Shown piece after piece: positions 1-9,532 of a stretch of DNA of 64,000 nucleotides. The stretch comes from Halomonas denitrificans (GTDB lineage Bacteria; Pseudomonadota; Gammaproteobacteria; Xanthomonadales; Wenzhouxiangellaceae): contig JAHVKF010000002.1 in the NCBI GenBank assembly GCA_019800895.1, forward strand, positions 186,001 to 250,000. Reading direction: 5' to 3'. Positions within the stretch are counted from its first letter, which is position 1, and every line of letters begins with the position of its first letter. The notes beneath the pieces were generated by a model. That model worked only from the letters and a program-made list of their open reading frames with translations. It was not told the origin of the DNA and ran no database searches. The translations under genes and the position numbers were made by a program.

Positions 1-1
1 C

Positions 2-910
2 CAGGCCGCCGCCGCGATCGGCCAGATCGACCTCGCGCACACCTGGAGGACCGCCTGGGCGAAATCGGGCCGCAAGGCCGCCCAGGTGCTGCTCACGCTG
101 GGCGACCTGGAAGACCGGAAACGCTACCTGAATGCCCGCGACACGCTCGAGACGCTGCTCGAGCGCGGCATCGTGCCGATCGTCAACGAGAACGACACGG
201 TGGCAACCGGTGAGATCCGCTTCGGTGACAACGACCGGCTGGCGGCACGCACGGCTCAGCTGGTCGATGCCGAACTGCTGGTACTGCTCAGCGATGTCGA
301 CGGCCTCTACGACGCCGATCCGCGCACGTGCGAAGCGGCGCGCCGGATTCCCGAGGTGCCCGTCATCGATGCCTCGATCGAGGAGCTGGCCGGTGCCGCC
401 TCGACGACGGGCTTCGGTACCGGCGGCATGGTGTCGAAGATTTCCGCGGCGCGGATCGCAACCGCAGCGGGCTGCCCGGTCCTCCTGTGCAGCGGTCACG
501 GCGAGGGCGACCCGTTCGAGCCCGTGGCGAACGACCGCGCGGGCACCTGGTTCCACGCCGCCGAACGACCGCTGGTGCAGCGGAAGCAATGGCTCCGCGG
601 CCTGCAGCTGCATGACGGCGCCCTGCATGTCGACGCGGGTGCCGTGGCCGCGCTGGAAGACGGCGCCAGCCTGCTGGCCAGCGGAATCATCCGGCACGAA
701 GGCGAGTTCGACCGCGGCGCCCCGATCCGAATCGAAGGGCCCGCCGGCCTGGTCGGCCAGGGCCTGAGCGGCTACTCCTCGGACGAGATCGAAACCATCC
801 GCGGCGAGCACAGTGATCGGATCGAGTCGATCCTCGGCTACGCCGGCCGCGGCGCGGTCGTCCACCGCGACGACCTCGTGCTCTATCAACTGGACGAATC
901 CCAGGAATGA
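2..910 (+). CDS. proB: Glutamate 5-kinase ProB (5' end missing)
   Basis: Catalyses ATP-dependent phosphorylation of glutamate, the first step of proline synthesis, in the cytoplasm. The frame is open from base 2, so the true start lies left of the window. The amino-acid-kinase half shows the NENDTV block, the FGDND block and SDVDGLY, all typical of ProB. A C-terminal PUA domain follows (about the last 80 residues, from the GALHVDAGA region to the VHRDDLVL end). The N-terminal ATP/glutamate loop is outside the window. The stop overlaps the proA start as ATGA, so the two genes are translationally coupled. Assignment is firm. Confidence 0.96.
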   Translation, partial: QAAAAIGQIDLAHTWRTAWAKSGRKAAQVLLTLGDLEDRKRYLNARDTLETLLERGIVPIVNENDTVATGEIRFGDNDRLAARTAQLVDAELLVLLSDVDGLYDADPRTCEAARRIPEVPVIDASIEELAGAASTTGFGTGGMVSKISAARIATAAGCPVLLCSGHGEGDPFEPVANDRAGTWFHAAERPLVQRKQWLRGLQLHDGALHVDAGAVAALEDGASLLASGIIRHEGEFDRGAPIRIEGPAGLVGQGLSGYSSDEIETIRGEHSDRIESILGYAGRGAVVHRDDLVLYQLDESQE

Positions 911-2187
911 ATTCAATGGCAACAGAAACCACTCCGTCTCCCGAAGACATCATTCACCGCATGGGCCCGGCTGCGCGCGACGCCGCGCGACAGCTCGCCG
1001 GCTCGAGCCGCGAAGCCCGCGACGAAGCACTTCGCTCGGCCGCGGCGTCCATTCGAGAACAGGTGGCCGAGCTGCTCGAAGCCAACGCGCGCGATCTCGA
1101 GGCCGCGAAGCAGCGCGGCCTCGGCGGTGCGATGCTGGACCGGCTCACGCTGGACGGGGATCGCGTCGAAGCAATCGCCGCAGGACTCGAATCGGTCGCC
1201 GAGCTGAACGATCCGGTCGGCCGTGAACTGGCCCGCTGGCAGCCTTCGAACGGGCTGGACATCGCTCGCGTCGCGGTGCCGATCGGCGTCATCGGCGTCA
1301 TCTACGAGAGCCGGCCGAACGTGACCGCCGATGCCGCTGCCCTGTGCGTGAAGTCCGGCAATGCGGTCATCCTGCGCGGGGGCAGCGAAGCCGTTCACAG
1401 CAACCGGGCCATCTACCGCGTGCTGGCCGATGCGCTCGAGGCCTCGGCGCTGCCGGCCGCGGCAGTCCAGATGGTGCCGGACCAGGATCGTGCGCTGGTC
1501 GGCGCCCTGCTCCAGGCGCACGAATACGTCGACGTGATCGTTCCGCGTGGCGGCAAGGGTCTGGTCGAGCGTGTCCAGAGCGACGCCCGCGTTCCGGTGT
1601 TCGCTCACCTCGACGGCAACAACCACCTGTACTGGCACGGATCGGCCGACCCGACCATGGCGATCGACGTGATCGCGAACGCCAAGCTGCGGCGACCGGG
1701 CATCTGCGGCGCGCTGGAGACCCTGCTGGTCGACGCCGGCGCGGTCGAGCACCTGCCCCGGTTGGTCGATGCCCTGGCCGATCGCGACTGTGAAGTGCGG
1801 GGCGACGATCGTGCCCGTGCCGCCGACTCGCGCATCTTTGAAGCCAGGGCCGAGGACTGGGACACGGAGTACCTGGACAAGGTGCTGGCGATCGCCGTGG
1901 TCGATGACCCCGCCGCGGCCATGGACCATATCCAGCGCCACGGTTCACGGCATACGGACGGCATCCTGGCCGGCGACGGCGCGGTGGCCGAAGCGTTCCT
2001 GGCCCGGGTGGACTCGGCGATCGTCATGCACAATGCCTCGACCCAGTTCGCCGACGGCGGCGAGTTCGGCTTCGGTGCCGAGATCGGCATCGCCACCGGC
2101 CGGCTGCACGCGCGCGGCCCGGTCGGCCTGGAGCAGCTCACGACCTTCAAATACCTCGTGCGGGGATCGGGCCAGACGCGGCCCTGA
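907..2187 (+). CDS. proA: Glutamate-5-semialdehyde dehydrogenase (gamma-glutamyl phosphate reductase) ProA
   Basis: NADPH-dependent reduction of glutamyl-5-phosphate to glutamate semialdehyde, the second step of proline synthesis. The 426 residues match the usual ProA length. The ALDH-like fold shows the YESRPNVT block near residue 137 and the catalytic cysteine at Cys267 within GICGALETLL. The GGEFGFGAEIGI and LTTFKY blocks near the end are also typical. The ATG at 907 overlaps the proB stop (ATGA) and has AGGA just upstream; an ATG at 916 is a weaker alternative. proB-proA forms a two-gene operon here, with no proC nearby. Confidence 0.97.
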   Translation: MNSMATETTPSPEDIIHRMGPAARDAARQLAGSSREARDEALRSAAASIREQVAELLEANARDLEAAKQRGLGGAMLDRLTLDGDRVEAIAAGLESVAELNDPVGRELARWQPSNGLDIARVAVPIGVIGVIYESRPNVTADAAALCVKSGNAVILRGGSEAVHSNRAIYRVLADALEASALPAAAVQMVPDQDRALVGALLQAHEYVDVIVPRGGKGLVERVQSDARVPVFAHLDGNNHLYWHGSADPTMAIDVIANAKLRRPGICGALETLLVDAGAVEHLPRLVDALADRDCEVRGDDRARAADSRIFEARAEDWDTEYLDKVLAIAVVDDPAAAMDHIQRHGSRHTDGILAGDGAVAEAFLARVDSAIVMHNASTQFADGGEFGFGAEIGIATGRLHARGPVGLEQLTTFKYLVRGSGQTRP

Positions 2188-2201
2188 CCGCGTTTCGAAC
2201 C

Positions 2202-2227
2202 GCCGGGCACCGTCAGCGGCGCCCGGC
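2202..2227 (+). terminator. Possible hairpin after proA
   Basis: A 7-bp GCCGGGC/GCCCGGC stem with a 12-nt loop begins 15 bases after the proA stop. There is no T-run, so it may only be a weak or Rho-assisted terminator, or mRNA 3'-end protection. Confidence 0.3.
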
Positions 2228-2289
2228 ATCGCATCTCGAAGGCGCCCCGTCGTAGACTGTGGGCAGACCGTCCTCGAGGTGCCGATTCC

Positions 2290-5200
2290 TTGGGTCCCCG
2301 TCGCGCGGCCTCGCGCCCGACCACTGCTCCGCCCATCGCCCCGATCGGCGTCCTGCCGACGGCGCGCCTCGTTTGCGTGCTGCTGGTGCTGGCCCTCGGT
2401 CCAGGGCCGGCGAACGCGCGCACCGACCCTTCGCCGACCGCGCCGCTCGACGTCACCGACATCTCGCCGCCGTCGTTCGAAAGCTTCACCGGCAAGGACG
2501 GCCTGTCCGAGGAGATCTGGAGCACCGTCGGCTTCGATGCGGACGGATTCGCCTGGGCCGGGTCGGCCTCGGCGCTGGCGTGGTTCGACGGCTACCGATG
2601 GCACGACGCGGAGTTCGATGCAGCGCGCAGCCTGGTTCGCGACCTGGCCCGGACGCCCGACGGCACCTTGTGGGCCATCTTCGAACGCGAGGGCCTGGCC
2701 AGCTTCGATGGTCATCGCTGGGCCCTGAGCGGCATCGAGGGCTATCACTACGGTTTTTCCTCGTATCGCCGGCCGGATGGACAGACCGTCCACTATGTCG
2801 GCCAGAACGACCGCGTCCTGCGTTGGGTCGGTGGCGAATGGCGCCTCGACCCGGGCCGCATTCCCGGCCCGCCGGGCCGGGCGATCGGCATTGCCCGAAC
2901 GGAAACGCTGTTCGGCGAACCGCGCGAGTGGCTGGCCGTGGCGCCGGGCCGCCTGCTCTGGCGTCCGGCCGACGAAGAAGGCGCGGACTGGCGTCGGCAT
3001 CCGACCGACGAGTTCGGCCTCGACCTGGCCCTGTTCACCGACCTGGTCCGGAGCGACGACCGGGGACGCGAGGAGCTCTGGGTCCTGACCTACGGATCGG
3101 GCATCGCGAGGCTGACCGAGGGCGGAATCGACCGCTGGCGGGCGGCGGACGGATCGCTGCCGACCGAGGCGATCTATTCCGCCGTGCCGACCCGGGACGC
3201 GAACGGTCGACGCACGCTGTGGATCGCCTCCCGCGCCGGGCTGCTGCAGCTGACCGGCGACGCGCTCCAGGTGCACGGACGGTCCGACGGCCTCCCCTCC
3301 AACGCCGTGCGATCGGTCACGCTGCAGCCCGACCAGGACGGCAGCCCGGTGCTCTGGATGGCGACCGAGGGTGGGGTCGTTCGCACGCACCTCCAGCCGA
3401 GCCCCTGGCAGGTGGTGTCCCGCCTGGGCGAGGCCGACAACGGCATCTTCGGGGTGCTGCTCGACGCCGATGACCGCGGCCGACAACGGGTCTGGTTCGG
3501 CAGCGCCCGCGACGGCCTGGTGAGGCTGTCGGCGGAGGGCGAGACCCGCTGGCCCGCGGCGACCGGCAAAGGCCTGCTGCGCGGGATCACCGCGCTGTTC
3601 CAACTCGACCTCGACCCGTCCGCGCCCGACCGGATGCTGATCTCGACCGACGCCGGAGCGCTGATCGAAATCCTGCCCGACGACCGCTTCGTCGCCCTCG
3701 ACGCGCCGTTCCTGGATGCCGGAACGCCGGCCATCTCGGCGCTGGTTCGCCAGGGACCGGAGGGCCCCGAGGCCTGGTTCGGGACCCGGGGCGGCGGTCT
3801 GTGGCGATGGCGAAACGACCGGTGGAAGCAGGTCGCGTCACCCCGGCCGCCGGTCAACCTGTGGGGCCTGACCGAGCAGGTCACCGACGACGGCAGCACG
3901 TTTCTCTGGATGGCCAGCGATCGCGGAATCGCCCGTTGGGATGGCCGGTCACTGGACTTCCTGGCCGCGTCGGTCGAGGCGGCGGACGGCGGCTATCGCG
4001 ATCTCGAGCTGGTCCGGCACGACGGAGGTCTCGAGCTCTGGGCCTCCAGCTTGCGGCAGGGCGTGGTGCGCTTCGCGGTCGACGACCCGGCCACGATGGT
4101 CCGGATCGAAGACAACGCGATTCCGCCGCCGCCCGACCCGACGGTCTACAGCGTGTTGCAGGATTCGGCAGGGCGCATCTACGTCTGCACCAACAACGGC
4201 GTCCAGCTGTTGATGCCGACCACCAGCGGACGCTACGCGGAACGGGTCTTCCGCCGGTCGGACGGATTGGTCCATGACGAATGCAACACGGGGTCCCAGG
4301 CCGTCGATGCGTTCGATCGCTACTGGGTCGGCACCCTCGCCGGTCTCGGCGTGTTCGATCCGGCGCTCGCGGTTCGGATCGGCGCCGTGCAACGGCATCC
4401 GCTGGTCCTCACCGGCGCGAGCGCCGACGGCACCGCGGTCGCCCTCCGCGGCGCCGATCGGATCCGCGTGCCCGCCGGCACCCGCCGCCTGAGCGTCGAC
4501 TACGTCCAGCGCACCAACCGTCGCGAATCCGAAAGTCGCTATCGCAGCGAGCTGGTCGGCTACGATCCGGCACCCCTGGAATGGACGAGCGAGGCCGGCC
4601 GCCGGTTCGGCCGACTCCCGCCGGGCGAACACCGGCTCGTCGTCCAGGCCCGGGACTTTGCCGACGTCGAGGCGAAGCCGCTGGAGCTCACGGTGGCCGT
4701 CGAGCCGCTTTGGTGGCAGCGGACCGTCGTCCGATCGGCTGCGGCGCTGCTGATCGTTGCGCTGGCCGCGATCGGGGTGATGGCCTACAACCGGAGCCTT
4801 CGTCACCGACAGGACCAGCTGCAGCGCCAGGTCGACAAGCGGACCGCCGAACTGAACGCGCTGAATACCCGGCTGACCGAACTTTCCTATCGCGATCCGC
4901 TCACCGGCCTCGCCAATCGCCGCAGTCTGACCGCCGATGCCTTCGAGATCCTCGAGGACGCCGCCCGGCGTGGCGCGCCCGTCGGCGTCGCGCTTCTCGA
5001 CATCGACGGTTTCAAACCCTACAACGATCGGCACGGCCACCTGGCCGGCGACAGCGCGCTGCAGGTCGTCGCGCAGCTGCTGCGCGAAGGCGTGCGTAGC
5101 GGTGATCGCGTCGCACGCTTCGGCGGAGAGGAGTTCGTCTGCCTGCTGCCGGGTGCCGACGCCGATGCAACGAAGCGGATCGCCGACAACCTTCGCACCG

Positions 5201-5379
5201 AGATCCAGCGACGTACGCCCGAGGCGCTCGGCACCTCGGGGGTGACGATCAGCGCCGGCATCGTGTCGGCGATCCCGAAGGGTGCCGACGCGCTGCCCGG
5301 CCTGCTCCATCGCGCCGACCTCGCGCTCTACGAAGCCAAGCGAGCGGGGCGGAACCGGGTCGTCGATTCCGATCGCTGA
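2290..5379 (+). CDS. Propeller/Y_Y_Y sensor diguanylate cyclase
   Basis: Membrane sensor predicted to make c-di-GMP. A signal-like segment (LVCVLLVLALGPGPANA) is followed by about 650 residues of two-component-regulator propeller repeats (recurring xxGxLWxATxxGLxR strands), a Y_Y_Y domain (about residues 735-810), one transmembrane helix (about 815-835), a short coiled coil and a GGDEF domain. The catalytic motif is GGEEF (945-949). An RSGD inhibitory-site motif (936-939) stands exactly five residues before it, so product inhibition is likely. The start is a TTG with GAGGTG eight bases upstream; no ATG gives the signal segment. It is convergent with the EamA gene. The ligand is unknown. The architecture parallels the kinase at 25819-28929. 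Confidence 0.9.
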   Translation: MGPRRAASRPTTAPPIAPIGVLPTARLVCVLLVLALGPGPANARTDPSPTAPLDVTDISPPSFESFTGKDGLSEEIWSTVGFDADGFAWAGSASALAWFDGYRWHDAEFDAARSLVRDLARTPDGTLWAIFEREGLASFDGHRWALSGIEGYHYGFSSYRRPDGQTVHYVGQNDRVLRWVGGEWRLDPGRIPGPPGRAIGIARTETLFGEPREWLAVAPGRLLWRPADEEGADWRRHPTDEFGLDLALFTDLVRSDDRGREELWVLTYGSGIARLTEGGIDRWRAADGSLPTEAIYSAVPTRDANGRRTLWIASRAGLLQLTGDALQVHGRSDGLPSNAVRSVTLQPDQDGSPVLWMATEGGVVRTHLQPSPWQVVSRLGEADNGIFGVLLDADDRGRQRVWFGSARDGLVRLSAEGETRWPAATGKGLLRGITALFQLDLDPSAPDRMLISTDAGALIEILPDDRFVALDAPFLDAGTPAISALVRQGPEGPEAWFGTRGGGLWRWRNDRWKQVASPRPPVNLWGLTEQVTDDGSTFLWMASDRGIARWDGRSLDFLAASVEAADGGYRDLELVRHDGGLELWASSLRQGVVRFAVDDPATMVRIEDNAIPPPPDPTVYSVLQDSAGRIYVCTNNGVQLLMPTTSGRYAERVFRRSDGLVHDECNTGSQAVDAFDRYWVGTLAGLGVFDPALAVRIGAVQRHPLVLTGASADGTAVALRGADRIRVPAGTRRLSVDYVQRTNRRESESRYRSELVGYDPAPLEWTSEAGRRFGRLPPGEHRLVVQARDFADVEAKPLELTVAVEPLWWQRTVVRSAAALLIVALAAIGVMAYNRSLRHRQDQLQRQVDKRTAELNALNTRLTELSYRDPLTGLANRRSLTADAFEILEDAARRGAPVGVALLDIDGFKPYNDRHGHLAGDSALQVVAQLLREGVRSGDRVARFGGEEFVCLLPGADADATKRIADNLRTEIQRRTPEALGTSGVTISAGIVSAIPKGADALPGLLHRADLALYEAKRAGRNRVVDSDR

Positions 5380-5410
5380 GGGACCGCCGGACCCGGCGAT
5401 GCCGGCGACG

Positions 5411-6289
5411 TCAGGCTCGGCGCGCCAGCCCGATCACGCCGGCAAGCACGACGGCGAAACCGCACCATTGCAGGAGGGTCAGGGACACGTCCAGCATCCA
5501 TGCCTCCCCCGCCAGGGTGAGTACCGGGGCAAGAGCGATCAGGCTGGCGGCGATCGAGGCCCGGGTCCGGTCGAAGACCTGGTAGAGAGCGATCGCGAAG
5601 ATCGCCATGCCGAGACCGGCCACGGCCAGCGTGGGCGCCGCCAGTCGAACCGTTTCGACCAGTCGAGCGTCGAACCAGGGCAGCGCCAGCAGAAGCACGC
5701 AGAAGCCGCCGACGACCCGACCCGCCGCGACCGTTTCCGGTCGGCGATCGTCCAGCGCCTTCTTGGCGATGACGTCGGCCAGGCCGATCAACGGCAGCGT
5801 GCCGAGGAGCAGCCAGAACGGCCAACCCAGTCCGATGCCGTCGCCGCCACCCTCGACGTTCATCAATGCCAGTCCGCCACAGACCAGCACGATCAAGCCG
5901 CGCGTGATCCACGACGGCCGCTCGCCGAGGAGCAGCCAAGCCGCGGCCGCGGTCGCCACCGGGTAGGCCGACTGGAACAGCGCGCGATTGGATGCGCTGG
6001 TCGCCGTCATCGCAAGCAGGCCCATCAGCGGAACCGCGCCCGACCCGAGCGCACCGACGGCGAGGACCGCCAATGCGGACCGCCGATCGAGGTCCAGCAG
6101 GCGCCCGCCGTGGCCACGAGCGATCACCCAGGCGAGCACCAGGCCGGCCGCGACGCCCGTGGTGAGCACGGCGACCGCGACCGGCGTGCCACCGGCCTCG
6201 AGGGCAAGCTTCTTGGCCAGCGGAACCGCGCCGAGCGCACCCACCGCAAGGCAGGTCCAGGCAAGGAAGCGGGAAGAGATGGCGCTCAA
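5411..6289 (-). CDS. EamA/DMT-family transporter
   Basis: Inner-membrane drug/metabolite-type exporter of 292 residues with about ten hydrophobic helices arranged as two EamA repeats. The glycine/alanine-rich helices and the GERPSW turn before helix five are typical of the family. The substrate cannot be read from sequence. It ends 31 bases from the stop of the convergent GGDEF sensor and is followed by no partner gene on its strand, so it looks monocistronic. Confidence 0.85.
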   Translation of the reverse strand: MSAISSRFLAWTCLAVGALGAVPLAKKLALEAGGTPVAVAVLTTGVAAGLVLAWVIARGHGGRLLDLDRRSALAVLAVGALGSGAVPLMGLLAMTATSASNRALFQSAYPVATAAAAWLLLGERPSWITRGLIVLVCGGLALMNVEGGGDGIGLGWPFWLLLGTLPLIGLADVIAKKALDDRRPETVAAGRVVGGFCVLLLALPWFDARLVETVRLAAPTLAVAGLGMAIFAIALYQVFDRTRASIAASLIALAPVLTLAGEAWMLDVSLTLLQWCGFAVVLAGVIGLARRA

Positions 6290-6415
6290 GATGTGCTCGG
6301 TGCAACGGCGAGCCGATCGCTCCGGCCCGCCGGCGCGCGATCGGAGCGGTAAGCGTGGGACTGCGCCGAGAACCGCGCCCGTCGGACGGGAACGCGGTCC
6401 CGGCGCAACAGACGG

Positions 6416-6751
6416 TCAGGCCGTCTGGTCGTCGATCGTGGCGCCGGCCGACGACGTGGCCACGCTCTTCATGCCGTTGCGGCAGCCCGACTCGGACGAG
6501 TAGGTCTGGCTCGTGCCGATGACCTGGCCATTGGTCGCCTTCAGCCGGAAGGTCCACTTGCCCGACGGCGTCTGGTGGCACTCGAAGCGATCGGGGTTCT
6601 GCGAGTTCTTCTTGACCGACTCGACGCCGTTCATGCAGCTCGGCTTCTTCGCGTACCCCTCGCTGCCGAGAATGTTCTGGCCGTTTCCGGCCTTGAGTCG
6701 AAAGCGGAACTCGCCGGCCTTGTCCTTGTAGATCTCGAATTTTCCAGCCAT
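6416..6751 (-). CDS. DUF1508 (YegP-like) protein
   Basis: Small soluble protein of 111 residues built from two tandem DUF1508 units. The first runs MAGKFEIYKDKAGEFRFRLK to about residue 50 (ending in a GVESVKKNS-type helix) and the second from about 56 to 104 (KWTFRLKATNGQVIGTSQ, then NGMKSV). The resemblance to E. coli YegP is strong. The function is not established. The start at 6751 is chosen for its GGGAGA ribosome-binding site and the YegP-like first residues; longer versions add an unrelated leader. A CAGACGG/CCGTCTG hairpin (6409-6427) spans the stop codon and may help termination. Confidence 0.88.
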   Translation of the reverse strand: MAGKFEIYKDKAGEFRFRLKAGNGQNILGSEGYAKKPSCMNGVESVKKNSQNPDRFECHQTPSGKWTFRLKATNGQVIGTSQTYSSESGCRNGMKSVATSSAGATIDDQTA

Positions 6752-7216
6752 GGTGTCTCCCTGATTCGTCGATGGATTGTGTGGGTCGCGATCGTGCGTC
6801 GACGCAGTCGGCGCCCTGCCACGATACGCTGTCACGCGGTCCGGTATGCCGGCACCGGTGACGGCGGCATGACAGGCCGACGCGGCGCTTCACTCACGAT
6901 CGTTCGCCTGGCCCGATCCTCGAGAGCGGTCTGCTTGCTCGTTACCGTCGAGAAACGATCGTGACGGTACGACCGTACAGACGCGATCATGAATGCGGGA
7001 TCAAGCATAGCCCGGCGCGATACGACGGACAAGGCGGACCCCGAGGTCCGACCACGCATCGGCGATGCACCTCGGCGGCAGGAGTCCGAACCGGCTCGCG
7101 GAGCGCACGCCTCGGTGCCGCGACCTTGGCCGTGGATTGCTGTCCGCAATTCGTTGCGACCCTTTCCCTTGCTCACGCGTCCTGTGCACTGGAGCCCTCA
7201 CCTCGAGCACACTGCC
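6752..7216 (+). other. Divergent intergenic region, no gene seen
   Basis: This 465-base gap separates two divergently transcribed genes and so must hold promoters for both. I see a short inverted repeat ACGGT-ACG-ACCGT near 6964-6976 but no convincing sigma-70 boxes. The frame of the rightward hydrolase is open through part of the gap (from 6989), but that stretch has no protein character. Confidence 0.5.
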
Positions 7217-8662
7217 ATGCGCATTCTTCACAACACACGGGTTGTCTTTGCCTTCGTCTGCCTGTCGTTCGCCGGTTCGCTGGCCCATGCCGCCGACCTG
7301 CCCGACACGCCGGCCGCCCAGCGCCTGAACGAACTGATCGGCCTGATGGCCAATGCGACGCCCGATCGAGTGGCCGACTACGTGGGAAGGCATTACACCG
7401 ACGAGTACGCGGGCTTCCTGCCGATCGACCGGCGAATCGCGAGCTTCATGGACTGGCATCGCCGCGGCGGCATGCAGGTCGTCGAAGTGCTCGAAAGCCG
7501 GCCGGAGAGGATCGACGTGATCACGAAGCAGGCAGCGACCGGAGAGCGCTGGATGCTCGGCGTTCAGGTCGAGGCCGAGGAACCGCATCGCGTCGAGCGG
7601 ATGATGGTCGGGCGCGCCCCGATGCCCGCGATCGAACGGCCCCTGTCCGAACGCGAGGTTGCCGAGCGCTGGCTGGCCTATGTCGGAGAGCTGGCCGAGC
7701 GGGACCTGTTCTCCGGCGCAGTGTTGATCGCACACGACGGCACCGTCCTCGGCCAGGCGGCCTGGGGCCTGGCCAACCGCGACTTCGACGCGCCGAATAC
7801 CGTTCATACCCGCTTCAACCTCGGCTCCATGAACAAGACCTGGACCGCGGTCGCCATTGGGCAACTGGTCGAAGCCGGCAAGCTGGCCTTCGATGATCCC
7901 CTGTCGAAGTTCATCGACTATCCGAGTGCCGAAGCGGCATCGGAGATCCGCATCGAGCACCTGCTCACCCACACCTCCGGCCTGGGTAGCTACTTCACCG
8001 AGGACTACGACCGCACCGCGCGCAAGACCCTGCGTACCGTCGACGACTTCCTCGCCCTGTCGGCCGGCCAGGCCCCCGCCTTCGAGCCCGGTACGGACTG
8101 GCAGTACTCCAATACCGGCATGATGGTGCTGGGCAAGGTGATCGAGGTCGTCAGCGGAGAAAACTACTTCGATTACATTCAGCACCATGTCCTGGACCCG
8201 GCCGGCATGGATCGATCCGGCTGCTTCGAACTGGACCGCGTCAACGACAACCTGGCCGTCGGCTACGCCGAGCGCTGGAGCCGGGACGGGGCCGAGGTCG
8301 TCAACAACGTGTTCGACCACGTCGTTCGCGGCGGCCCGGCCGGCGGCTGCTACTCCACGGTCGGCGACCTCTTCCGCTTCGCGAACGCGCTCACCGATGG
8401 GACACTGGTTTCGCCGGCCATGGCCGAGACGCTGACGACCGGCAAGCCCGAGATCGGCTCCCCGGACTACGGCTACGGCTTCGGCATCCACCCGGGCCGC
8501 GCCCTGTACGGCCACTCCGGCGGATTCATCGGCATCAGCGCCAATCTCGACATCACGGTCGATCCCGCCGGCTGGGTGGTGGTCGTGCTGGCCAATACGG
8601 AGACCAGCCGTGCACCGACGCTCAAGGCGCGACAGTTGATCGGCGTGCGCGAGTCGGAATAG
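7217..8662 (+). CDS. Secreted beta-lactamase-family serine hydrolase
   Basis: Predicted periplasmic or exported penicillin-binding-protein-like hydrolase (class C beta-lactamase/esterase family), 481 residues. The ATG at 7217 begins a clear signal peptide with a cut after LAHA, so it is preferred over the longer open frame. Residues 26-140 form a small domain of unknown role. The catalytic domain has Ser204-x-x-Lys207 (SMNK), Tyr297-Ser-Asn and a HSGG motif near the end, so the nucleophile set is complete. Substrate unknown; such proteins range from peptidases to esterases. No strong ribosome-binding site is visible. Confidence 0.87.
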   Translation: MRILHNTRVVFAFVCLSFAGSLAHAADLPDTPAAQRLNELIGLMANATPDRVADYVGRHYTDEYAGFLPIDRRIASFMDWHRRGGMQVVEVLESRPERIDVITKQAATGERWMLGVQVEAEEPHRVERMMVGRAPMPAIERPLSEREVAERWLAYVGELAERDLFSGAVLIAHDGTVLGQAAWGLANRDFDAPNTVHTRFNLGSMNKTWTAVAIGQLVEAGKLAFDDPLSKFIDYPSAEAASEIRIEHLLTHTSGLGSYFTEDYDRTARKTLRTVDDFLALSAGQAPAFEPGTDWQYSNTGMMVLGKVIEVVSGENYFDYIQHHVLDPAGMDRSGCFELDRVNDNLAVGYAERWSRDGAEVVNNVFDHVVRGGPAGGCYSTVGDLFRFANALTDGTLVSPAMAETLTTGKPEIGSPDYGYGFGIHPGRALYGHSGGFIGISANLDITVDPAGWVVVVLANTETSRAPTLKARQLIGVRESE

Positions 8663-8706
8663 ACCGGACCCGGCTGGAAATCGAACGGCGACTGGCGCAT
8701 GATGAC

Positions 8707-8731
8707 GGCGGCCCGCGGGAGGCGGGCCGCC
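8707..8731. terminator. Perfect 10-bp GC hairpin
   Basis: GGCGGCCCGC pairs perfectly with GCGGGCCGCC around a GGGAG loop, between the serine hydrolase and the next gene. No T-tract follows, so it could be a terminator-like or processing structure in the 5' leader of the 8755 gene, whose ribosome-binding site lies 10-15 bases beyond it. Confidence 0.4.
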
Positions 8732-8754
8732 TGTCCTTCGAGGGAAGATTCACC

Positions 8755-9522
8755 ATGAGCCTGCCGTCCGAACTGGCCGGGACTCCGGTCGCGGAACATG
8801 CTGCACCGCGCGGAATCCAGGTCTACCGCAACCTGCACCTCTGGCTCGCCACCGGGCTGGCCATCACGCTCGTGGGCTTCGCCCCGACCTACTTCCTGAA
8901 CCTTCGCGACGCGACCTGGTTCCAGCACCTGCACGGCCTGTCGGCCACCCTATGGATGGGCCTGCTGGTGGTGCAACCCTGGTTGGCGACGCGCGGCCGG
9001 CTGAAGCGGCACCGCAGCTTCGGCATCGTCGCGCTGGTGCTGGCCGGCATGGTCGTCGCCTCGGGCCTGGCCGTGCTGCCGTTCAACATCGAGAACGCGA
9101 TCGAAGCCACGAGCAGCCCCTTCGCGCCGGCAACCTTCCTCTACGGCGTGACCTTCGTCGACCTGCTGACCATCCTGGGCTTCCTGGTCGCGGTGCTGAT
9201 GGCCACCCTCTCGATCCGCAGTCTCGACGACCACGTCCTCTGGATGGCCTCGACCCTGTTCTGGGTGCTGATGCCGGCGCTGGCCCGCCTGTTGACCTTC
9301 GGCCTGCTGGTCACCGTCGGTCCGGGCGACTGGACGCTGGTCGACACGGTGTTCTGGACGGCGTTCCCGATTCTCGGCCTGCTGGTCTACCTCATGGTTC
9401 GCATCCGGCGTGCGCATCCGGCCCTGGTGCTTGCCGCGGTCGGAAACCTCGGCGCCCTGTTCGTCGAGCCGATCGGCAACAGCGAATCCTGGCGTGCGCT
9501 GTGCAACGCCGTGTTCCTGTAG
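8755..9522 (+). CDS. Polytopic membrane protein, paralogue of the one at 30070
   Basis: 255 residues with about seven hydrophobic helices. The motif HLHGLSATLWM in helix two and a cytoplasmic RLKRHRSFG loop recur in similar form (HVHAFTATTWV, RRRLHRLVG) in the protein at 30070-30897, so the two belong to one family. The spaced histidines suggest metal or haem binding but that is a guess. The start has a good GAGGGA ribosome-binding site. The function is unknown; I do not recognise a named family. Confidence 0.75.
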   Translation: MSLPSELAGTPVAEHAAPRGIQVYRNLHLWLATGLAITLVGFAPTYFLNLRDATWFQHLHGLSATLWMGLLVVQPWLATRGRLKRHRSFGIVALVLAGMVVASGLAVLPFNIENAIEATSSPFAPATFLYGVTFVDLLTILGFLVAVLMATLSIRSLDDHVLWMASTLFWVLMPALARLLTFGLLVTVGPGDWTLVDTVFWTAFPILGLLVYLMVRIRRAHPALVLAAVGNLGALFVEPIGNSESWRALCNAVFL

Positions 9523-9532
9523 CCCAACGCCG

